A stretch of 64,000 nucleotides of DNA from Amborella trichopoda (taxonomy: Eukaryota > Streptophyta > Magnoliopsida > Amborellales > Amborellaceae). Where the stretch lies: NCBI RefSeq assembly GCF_000471905.2, contig NW_006495933.1, positions 1,081,294 to 1,145,293 of the forward strand, written 5' to 3'. Position 1 is the first letter of the stretch. Every line of letters starts with the position of its first letter. Made by a program: the position numbers and the translations under genes. Below are positions 55,860-64,000 of the stretch, in pieces. The notes below the pieces were generated by a model. The model was not told the origin of the DNA. It did not search any database and saw nothing but the letters and a program-made list of their open reading frames with translations.

Positions 55860-57440
55860 ACCTGGGACACCAGATGAAAGAAAAAGAATTAGACACCTGA
55901 GACACTGTGGGAAGGAAAACAGTTTTCGAGGGATCATTCTTTTGAATGACCAGTACCCTTCGGGTAGGTAGTATGTCGATGGATACTTTTGATCTATAAG
56001 AAATCAAACTTGCACTACTATCTTTAAGTTAATACGATTGAGAGGTCTCTGACAATTAGGATCCAAAGTGATAGTCAACACGAACCGTACTATCTTTGAG
56101 CCGGTGACACTCCTTGTTGTAGCCACTCCAATGCTACCTGAGAAGCTACCCGTGTAGTCATCTTCAACTTTTGACCATTTTCTTGGGGTCTAATTCTCCA
56201 ATCGAATGGGACTTTGATTTAGAAGAAATGATGGGATGATGAATTTCTAACTAATTGAACTTCTTGTGCACCTTCGATTTTGACTCTTGGAGTCCATAGG
56301 TTCAGGGTTTTTTGTATGGGAACCTATTACTTGGTCTCTATTTTCTTAAGGGTTTGCAAGCATGGCAATCCAGCATTTGGTGGCGGCAGACGCATCATAT
56401 CCAAGCCTCTATGAAACTCCTTCATTTTTTAAGAACATTTTAGAAAGTTTTGAAGATAGATTGAATTTTGAAATAGAAACAGAGTTTCGAGCTATTTTCT
56501 AACCAAAGATATTAAGGTTTTTGAAAAGTCACAAAACACATAGGGGAAATTTTGAAGATGGATGAGAAATTTTGAAAAACAAGTTTTGGTAAGCAGTTTA
56601 GGCTCATATTACCATGGAGCTCTCTTCTTCTTCTTCTTCTATTTTTTTTTTTTCATGAGCTTGTCGAGCCTCTACTTGGGACTTTCAAGACGAGTAATCA
56701 CTAAGTACTTCGTCATCTTCCAATCTTAGCTCTTATGTCACAATTCAAGGGAGACATTTTCTTGTTTTTCCGAGCAAACCGGTGTCTTAGTTACTATGAG
56801 ATGTACCTCAAAGTGCTCAAAATATCCTTAGACTTCCAATTTTGTTCTAGTGTTTTTAAAAGACATGAACAGATAAAGAAGTTCTATTTTTCTATCGCCT
56901 TGGTGTCCCTTTCGGGTGTTCAGCCCAGTAGCCTTTGTTTCAACGCTTGGGGCTCCTTTAAAATTTTTAGCCCAGTAGAATTTTTTTTTTTTTTCTACCG
57001 CTAGGGTCCCTTTCAGGTGTTCAGCCCAGTGGCCTTTTTTCTAATGCTCGAGATTCTTTTCGATTTTCATCTCAGCGGAATTTTTTTTTTTTTTTTCTTT
57101 TTGAAGAAGTTGGAAACATAGGAGGAGGAAAAGAGTTGGTGGCATTTTTTTCTTTCTTGTGGCTCTTCGTTCTAAAAGAAAGCAGATAAGAACTCGTCAC
57201 CCTTCCTTCTTCTAAGTGGCAGGGAGGTCTCAGTCTTGGTTGTCCTTAGATTTTCCTTGCCCCTAGTTGGTATCTGTTCCTTCCTTGACAAAGGTTGTCG
57301 AATTCTTATAGAATCTTTCTGCCTTGGATAACTTCACTCAAGCTTTGATCTTCAGACTCGAAATCACTCTCAGCATCCATGTCCTTTAATCTTTTGCTAG
57401 GTCAGCTAAGCTCATTTTCTTCCCCTTTTTTTTTTTTTTT
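55860..57440 (-). other. 3' untranslated region of E3
   Basis: No coding signal. 56885-57100 holds a duplicated ~120-bp unit with GTTCAGCCCAGTGGCC, AGGGTCCCTTT and long T-runs. A T-run at 57425-57450 follows the integrase. Long, variable, repeat-bearing 3' regions are typical of Tat-type elements. Confidence 0.65.
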
Positions 57441-57449
57441 TTTTTTTTT

Positions 57450-58808
57450 TCAGGAGTGGTATTTCTTGATGTACATAGCATTGATAGGATCATTCATCTC
57501 TTTCCCTTCAAGGTTCCTGAGTTTGTAGGAATTCCATGGATGGGTTTGGGTTATGACATATGGTCCTTTCCAATTAGTCTTGAACTTTCCTAATGGGTGA
57601 GGATTCACCATCGAATGGAATATTTTCTTTAGAAATAGATCCCCAACTCTGAATTCTCGGAGTATCACCTTCTTTCTATATGCTCACACCATTCTGTGAT
57701 GATAGAATATCATTATGTCAGCTGCTCGTAGTCGTCTCTCATCCAGGGCTTTGAGAGTGGCTAGTCGGGCTTCAGTCTATTACTTATAGTTTGATTCTTT
57801 GTGAGCAAGTACTCTAAGAGAGGGTATTTCCACTTCGATTAGAAGTACTGCCTACATACCCTGGGGTTGTTTTCTCAGTGGTTATATAAGCCCAGAGTCC
57901 AACCTGTAATTTTTCATGCTAATCCTTGCCACCTTCTATGGTTCGATTGATGATCTTCAAGAGGGCATTGTTGGTCGCTTCTGCTTGACCATTTCCTTGG
58001 GGGTAATAGGGCAAAGAGAACTTATGCTCGATTCCAAATCTTTTACACATCTTTGCTACCTTTTCATTTTTGAAGTTAGTCCCATTATCACTGATGATCA
58101 TTTCGGGGACTCCAAATCTATGGATGATGTTGTTTGTAATAAATATGGTTACATGTTGTCCTTCTATTTTGGTTAATGCAGCAGCCTTGACCCACTTTGT
58201 GAAATATTCAATAGCAGTGAGGATAAACATGTGTCCATTAGAAGCTCTTGGTGTTCTCATTCTGATTATGTCCAAGGCCCACATGGAAAATGGTAGACAG
58301 GAGGTGTTGAATTGAGTGGCATGGAAGGAGCGTGTACGAGATCCCCATAAACATAACACTTAGAACATCTCTTCACATATTTCCAACAATCTTTGGCCAT
58401 AGTAGTCCAGTAGTATCCTTGTCTTCTGACTTTCTGAGCTAGGAGTGCTACCCTTATGTGTCCTCCTTCGTTGTGCAGTTCTTTGAGAACCGTGTCGACT
58501 TCTGGTTGGTCAATACACCTTAAGAGAATTCCTTCAAAGGACTTCTTGTAGATGATGTCATCTTTGATCAAGAAGTTGACCAAGAATCTTCTTAAGGCAT
58601 CCCTATCTCTCTTTGAGGCTCCTTCGGGATACGTTCCATCTTTGAGTAAGACTGATACATCATGATACCAGAGTTTAGCTTTGACTATCTGGTTGGCCCC
58701 TAGGGTGAACACTTCTTCTCCCCTCTTTGATTCTTGATCTTGCCCTTCTGACTCCATCTTGGAAGGAGAATTTATCACTCTTGTGTCTAATGTAGAATGG
58801 TTGGACAC
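57450..58808 (-). pseudogene. Tat-type integrase of E3
   Basis: Order on the minus strand: HHCC part (LKELHNEGGHIRVALLAQ, then YVKRCSKCYVYGD) at 58340-58500; core MWALDIIRM and ILTAIEYFTKWVKAAALTK, where Glu stands at the usual first catalytic Asp; FGVPEMIISDNGTNFKN (second Asp); PYYPQGNGQAEATNNALL (Glu kept); and C-terminal GDLFLKKIFHSM, KFKTNWKGPYVITQ and MYIKKYHS at 57450-57668. Three frames and a poorly readable middle (57670-57910) show decay, but all subdomains are present. Confidence 0.92.
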
Positions 58809-59200
58809 ACATTTGGGGAGGTATGTCCACCATTGAAGCGAGAGTGACCAAGGTATCGGCGAACTGGTTGTTTTCTCGAGTCACATGTTGAAAGGTTACT
58901 TTTTTGAAGCATTTTGACAATTTTACAACTGAGTACTGGTAGAGCTGGAGCTTTTTGTCTTTAACCTTCCACTCTCTCTTAATTTGATTTATTACAAGCA
59001 AAGAATTGCCCATGACCCGTAATTGTTCGATTTGGAGTTCACGGGCATTCTCGAGACCAGCTATTAAGGCTTCATATTCTGCAATGTCGCTTGTGCAGAG
59101 AAAATTGAGATTTATAGCTGTTGGAAACATTATTTCTCTAGAGAGCATTGGATGACTCCGACACCAGTGCCGTATTCATTCCTAGCCTTGTCGAAGTATA
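58809..59200 (-). pseudogene. archaeal-type RNase H (aRNH) of E3
   Basis: The second RNase H that defines the Tat lineage. 58675-59148 reads LNFLCTSDIAEYEALIAGLE, LRVMGNSLLVINQIKREWKV, KKVTFQHVTRENNQFADTLV and TLASMVDI. The usual GDS before LVINQ reads GNS here, so a catalytic Asp has been replaced by Asn. It is otherwise one of the best preserved domains of E3. Confidence 0.85.
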
Positions 59201-59899
59201 ACTCCCAAATGGGATCCTCAATGACAAAGAGGTCCTCATCAGGGAGATCTGTTTTGATGGTGACACAGTCAGGTAATGCATGTTCGGAAATTGCTTACCC
59301 CTTGACTGATTTTTGAGTAACATATTTGATGTCAAATTCACTTAGGATCATTCTCCATTTGGCTAATCGTCCATTTAAAACGTGTCTTCCTAGTAGGTCC
59401 TTGAGTGGATCCATCTTGGATATCATCTTGATGGTATGAGAAAGCACATAATGCCTCATATTTTGAGTTGCCTACACTAAGGTTAGACAATGTTTTTCTA
59501 CATCTGAGTATCATATTTCATAGTCAACCATTGTCTTACTGATGTAGTAGATGGTCTTCTCTTTTCCTTAGTCATTATATTGCCCTAACATCACCCCCAT
59601 TATCACAGCAAGGTAAAGGAATAGAGGTTTGTTGGGATCAAGTGGACTCAAGATCGGTGGGTTAGAAAGGTACTCCCTTATACAGTCAAAGGCTTTTTGA
59701 CATGCCTCATCCCAAATAAACAAGGTGTCCTTCTTTAAAATATTTTTTAATGGGCCACATTTCTCTGTTAATTGAGATATAAATCTCTAGATAACCTGTG
59801 TTCTACCTTGCAACCCACAAATTTCTCGAATATTCTTTGAAGGTGGCATTTCTGAGATGGCCTTAATTTTCATTGGGTCCACTTATATTCCTATTTGGC
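59201..59899 (-). pseudogene. RT-linked RNase H of E3
   Basis: Fragments on the minus strand include ACQKAFDCIREYLSNPPIL (about 59650-59710), MILSEFDIKYVTQKSVKG (about 59300-59350) and GRLAKWRMILSEF. Many frames are closed by stops. It sits between RT and aRNH as expected. Confidence 0.75.
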
Positions 59900-60604
59900 T
59901 CACAATGAAGCCAAGTAGCTTGCCAGACTCAAAACCAAAGGTTCACTTTTGAGGATTCAGCTTTAATTGACGCTCTCGAAATTAGTCAAATACTCTTTTC
60001 AAATTGGGATGATGGGCATCCCGAGTTTTGGATTTGACGAGATGTCATCCACATAGTCTTCGATAATGTCATGCATCAAGTCATGAACTATAGATGTCAT
60101 GGCTCTTTGGTAGGTTGCCCCAGCATTTTTAAGACCGAAAGGCATGACTCTATATCAGTATGTTCCCCATTGCATGATGAAGGAAGTCTTTTTTTGGTCT
60201 TCTTTAGTCATGAGGATCTTATTATAGCCAGAGAAACCATCCATGAAGGATAGCATTTGGTGTCCAGCAGTGTTGTCATCTAGGGCATCTATATTTGGAA
60301 GAGGAAAGTCATCCTTAGGACATGCTTTGTTCAGGTCCCTATAGTCAATACAAACTCGGATTCTCCCATCTTTCTTAGGTACTACTATGATATTGGCTAA
60401 CCAATCTAGATAGTCCACAGGTAAGATGAACTTTTCCTTTAAAAGTTTGCTAATCTCTTCTTTTATCTTCAACTCCAAGTGAGTATTTTGTCGACGTAGT
60501 TTCTGTTTGATTGCTCTTGCCCCTTCATGGAGTATAAGATGGTGTCGTACCAATTTGGGATTTAAGCCAGGCTTATCTTCATAGGACCAGGCAAATATGT
60601 CCAT
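59900..60604 (-). pseudogene. reverse transcriptase of E3
   Basis: The minus strand reads MDIFAWSYEDKPGLNPKLV (start of the pre-RT), then LPVDYLDWLANIIVVPKKDG, RIRVCIDYRDLNKACPKDDF, MLSFMDGFSGYNKILMTKED and, in a second frame, the catalytic EDYVDDI (60030-60062). 60155-60604 is open for 149 codons. The rest is shifted, with stops. Confidence 0.93.
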
Positions 60605-61288
60605 GTATTCTTTTAAGTGGGAAATATTCTCGTCTTATTCTTCTTATGACAGAGACCTTCCAATTCTTGTGATCTTCGGATCTTTCTCAGTTCGAAGCTT
60701 AATGTCTAAGGTCTCCTCGATAATAGCAGTAGGACTACCGTCGAATCTTGTCTTAAACCGCTCAGCTTGGAACATGAGTTCCTCAGTGGGAGGTTCTTCA
60801 TCTTTCTCAAAATTTTAGCCTCATTTGTTTCATTTTCATTTACTTCCTGGACTTCGTTTAAGTTTTCATTGGGTTTGTCAAGGGTCTTGACTACATTTTC
60901 TACAATTGGAAAGGTAATGGTGTTAGAGAGGCTTTGTGCCGGATGCCTATTTTTTGGCACAGGACTTGAAAGTATCGTTGTATCCCCTTGATGGATTCAA
61001 TAGATAAGGCAGTAATTCTCCAATTTCCAATAATTGCCCTAGTTTGCTTGGGAACGGAGGAGGTGGTAGCCACAATATGGGTTCCAAGTGTAAGCCGGGA
61101 AAGTTGTCGTTCTAACAGCTCTTCTTCTAAAGGAATTTCTATTATGATCTTCGGTTTTGGAAGAGATTCGGTCTTTCGATCATCAAGACTTTGAATTCCT
61201 CCAAGAATAAAAGCTGGATGTCGAGAAGATTTGAGTTTGCGTTGAAGCTTAGAAAGTGTGCAACCCAACCCTCTTCAATCGTCGGTGT
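60605..61288 (-). pseudogene. protease-RT linker of E3
   Basis: Charged, low-similarity spacer (for example LDKPNENLNEVQEVNENETN at about 60810-60900, and PKPKIIIEIPLEEELLERQL at about 61120-61180). No domain recognised. Confidence 0.6.
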
Positions 61289-61507
61289 CTAGTTTAACTG
61301 AGTAATTGCCCCAGCAACACCTTGCACATTTTTTCCAAGGCGAGAACCAGGGCAGTACCCCTGAGCTAATAGTGTATTCCATGTCGTGCATGCACTGAAA
61401 TCGTAATGACTACAACAATTTTTCAAATTCTCAGACACTTCATGCGTTTCATGGATCATGGCACAATTTTCCTTATATGTTCGAATTGGGATCTCTTGGA
61501 TTTTCAA
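61289..61507 (-). pseudogene. G-patch-like segment of E3
   Basis: The frame reads NTLLAQGYCPGSRLGKNVQG near its C-terminal end, the Gly-rich G-patch-like signature (GY.PG..LGKN.QG) seen between protease and RT in many plant gypsy polyproteins. A short RNA- or protein-binding role is assumed from the motif; not shown here. Confidence 0.65.
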
Positions 61508-62092
61508 ATTTTAAGAGAGTTTCTCTTGTTGTGCTTTGACTGCATCTGAACATACATGAACCACTCCTCTAACAACTGGGAACTTCAGGCATTGACGCAA
61601 AGTGGAGGCCCCAATAATATTTTCATGTAGCCAAGGCTTGCCAATGAGTAGATTGAAGGAAGGTTAAATGTCAAGGACATAAAACCTCACTATTTGGACC
61701 ACCGGCCCAATCTTAAGAGTGAGGGGGATGATCCCTAAGGTTTCTCTTTGAGCCCCATCATAGGCTGCAATTGAGATGTTTGAGACCTTAAGGTCTGTTT
61801 GTGATAACCCCACTCTTAGAATAGTTTTCAAGGGACAGATGTTCAGCGATGCCCCATTGTTAACCATCACTCTCCTGATTTCATTACCGCTCATAAAAAT
61901 AGTGATGTAAAATGGATGGGTGTGAAAACGATCGAATCCTGAAGGTATGTCATCATCAATAAATGTAATGGGGGTCGGTGTCGTTAAAAGATTGATCATG
62001 TTGCTTAGCTCTTCGGGTCTAGTATGGGTAGGGACATAAGTCCTTCCAAGTACTTTCTCAATTTGGGCCCGATGAATGGGCGAGTTCTTCAT
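61508..62092 (-). pseudogene. aspartic protease of E3 with Asn at the catalytic position
   Basis: 61664-62092 is open for 142 codons: FHTHPFYITIFMSGNEIRRV, MVNNGASLNICPLKT, SIAAYDGAQRETLGIIPLTL and QIVRFYVLDI. In this family the active site reads VDNGAS or similar; here it is VNNGAS, so the nucleophilic Asp has become Asn and the protease is predicted dead. 61508-61660 continues toward the linker (PWLHENIIGASTLRQCLKF-like). Confidence 0.85.
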
Positions 62093-63990
62093 TAGATCTA
62101 TGATAGAAATGGATGCTGGAATTTTACTGAGATGAGCTGGAAGGTTGTACTATGTGATACGCTCAACAGTGTCCATTTCTTGTTCCTTTGTTGTTTCATT
62201 GGGCATGCTGGGATTTTGATCCACTTTGGGAAGAATCCCTAGTCTTTCCTCTAGAGTGTCGGCCATCAATCGAGGTGGTCAACCTCTTGAGGGTTTTTAC
62301 TGGCCACGACGATGACACCTGGTCTAGATTCTCCTGGATTTTCAGCTTTGTCATCTTGAGAGGGAGTGTAGTTCCGATTAATTGAAATCATGTTTATGCA
62401 TGGATCTCTGTTGTCTACAGCTTCTTTGCTTTTGAAGTTGGCATGATCTCAAGGGGAAACAAAGAGATTTTCTCGGGTATCCTTATGGTTTTGCACTTTA
62501 AGGTCAACCCTGAGTAGCTTATCTTCAATCATTATAATGACAAATGAACTGGCCTCCTTGGGGATTCAATTTCAACTTTCTTGCCATTATTTGGGAGTGG
62601 ATTGGCAAATATTCCCGTCTTCTTATTAGAGGCCTCCACCGGTGCATCGGTGGGAGTGTAGTTAATAACAACCTTATCTAGGAGTTCCCGGATGATGCAC
62701 TTTAAGTTATAGTAGTCTTGAGTGCTATGGGTGTGATTTCTATGGTATCCACACCATCTGGATTTATCTTTAACCTCATACTTTGATTGAACAGGGTCTG
62801 GAAGAACAATGAGCCCCGCTTGCAAGATCTTAGTTAATTTCACGGAGAGAGGTTCCTGCAGTGGTGGAAGGTTTTCTAGAAAGGGCCTCATGTATCCAGT
62901 GTTTGTGTTATTACTGAAGTAGAAGTTATTGGTCCTACTGGTGCCCCTAGGCTTATCATTTATCTTTTGAGCTTGGGGTGGAACTGATGCAATGACAATC
63001 TAGCCTACCTGGGCAGTAGTATTATTCTTTTGTGATTGTTGTTATAATTGCCCCTTGTTTTAGTTTGTGATGGTACGACCACTGTTGAGTTCTAAAACTT
63101 TGCACTGGAAGCGGCGACCTTTGACCTTTCATAGAAGGCAACTTAATCTATCATCTGTTGAAATGAGAAAGGTCGCAACCCATGACTGAAGAAATTCATG
63201 TACTCTGGTAGGGAATTCTCTAAGCACATGCTCATTTGAGAGGTCTCGAGAAGTGTGCAATCGATGACCTTTGATGCAGATTCCCAGAATCGATTGACAA
63301 AGTCAAGGAACGACTCGCCAATGTTTTGTTTGGTCGCAACCAACTCCCCGAGGGCCATTGGTTGTTGCTTGGTCCCTTGATATTGTTCAAAGAATCATCG
63401 AAACAATTCAAGAGTCTGCTCAGGGTACCTGGATATTATTTCTCGAAACCATGTTAGAGGTGGTCTACAGAGAGTGTATTGAAACATGGCCTTCAGACAA
63501 CGCGGTTTGTCTTTTAATGCTGGAACAATCAATAATAAGCGGCGACATGATTATCAGGGTCCCTTCCCGCTGACCTTATTTTCAAACTTTGGAAACACGA
63601 AACTCAGAGGAAGGGGTCCGACACCCCGAGAACATCTTTGACATAAGATCATGGAGGGAGTATATATGGAACTTTGATCTTAGCCATGGTCTCTTTAAAT
63701 GTGGCTAATTCGCCTCTCAGTTGAGCGACCTCAATAGACTCAGGAGTCGGTTGGTTGCCTGAGGCTGATGGCATAATTTGTGATGCAAGGGATGCTGCTG
63801 ATATGGGCTACACTAGACCAGACATAAGCAGGGCCTATAAGATGGTTGAAGGATGGTATGGGTAAGCCTGAGCTTGGACTAGAGGAGCCGAAGGCTGATC
63901 AGCCGGTGTCGAAGCCTAAAAATGAACAATCGAGGCCCGGTGCCTAGAATATCCCATGTACGGGTTTCTAAAGGCTGGAACTGCAATCGG
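62093..63990 (-). pseudogene. gag of E3, N-terminus beyond or near the window edge
   Basis: The minus strand from about 63770 reads SASGNQPTPESIEVAQLRGE (start of a variable region), then PDNHVAAYY, FEQYQGTKQQPMALGELVAT, GESFLDFVNRFWESASKVID (the Retrotrans_gag core, 63143-63358). At 62532-62891 it reads PVQSKYEVKDKSRWCGYHRN, HTHSTQDYYNLKCIIRELLD, a knuckle in which the last Cys has become Tyr. Multiple stops. The 5' LTR must lie outside the window. Confidence 0.85.
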
Positions 63991-64000
63991 AGGGATAATA

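Noticed and set aside
1-64000. The window as a piece of mitochondrial genome
   Set aside because: Mitochondrial genes are decayed and confined to two islands; retrotransposons, satellites and TAN repeats surround them, which fits nuclear DNA.

Overview
This window reads as gene-poor, repeat-dominated nuclear DNA of a seed plant, most likely an angiosperm with a large genome; I cannot name the species. The evidence is fragments of plant Ty3/gypsy retrotransposons of the Tat type (two RNase H domains) and Tekay/Del type, a plant mobile domain (PMD) reading frame, and two decayed nuclear copies of the mitochondrial rpl5-rps14 cluster. I see no intact host gene. Almost every coding remnant carries stops or frameshifts. 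Two assembly gaps (29027-29887 and 43988-44007) lie inside tandem repeats.

Layout. 1-5830: LTR-like unit A, plus orientation, its outer end cut by the window edge. 5840-11700: a degenerate Tat element (E1) on the minus strand, order gag, linker, RT, RNase H, remnant archaeal-type RNase H, integrase. 11705-18965: unit B, an inverted colinear copy of A. 18970-20340: a plus-strand protease/pol fragment. 20400-24270: a minus-strand PMD cassette (PMD, acidic 314-aa ORF, coiled coil). 24300-25230: the leader and TATA box of a third unit, D-C. 25440-45042: tandem DNA comprising a ~178-bp satellite, a 35-bp minisatellite in alternating orientations, and about 11-12 kb of TAC/TAG-type microsatellite, interrupted by a ~350-bp segment (three copies) and by a first mitochondrial insert. 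45043-47135: a second mitochondrial insert. 47160-50228: the far half of unit D-C. 50230-51530: a minus-strand Tat gag fragment. 51535-52964: a plus-strand Tekay/Del integrase, followed by its 3' LTR. About 54300-55839: the 3' LTR of a second, more complete Tat element (E3), whose body runs on the minus strand from 63990 to 57450 and leaves the window.

The main structural finding is a recurring module. A, B and D-C each have two divergent TATA-containing ends, called X and Y here, separated by a repeat-rich core. The core is about 4-5 kb in A and B but about 23 kb in D-C, where the same 35-bp minisatellite family seen in A (around 4005-4110) has been amplified, inverted several times, and accompanied by microsatellite, the 178-bp satellite and organelle DNA. 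This looks like satellite DNA growing from inside an LTR-type sequence. Hypervariable regions of Tat/Ogre-type elements are known to seed satellites; the divergent-promoter module and the extent of its expansion here are what deserve a second look.
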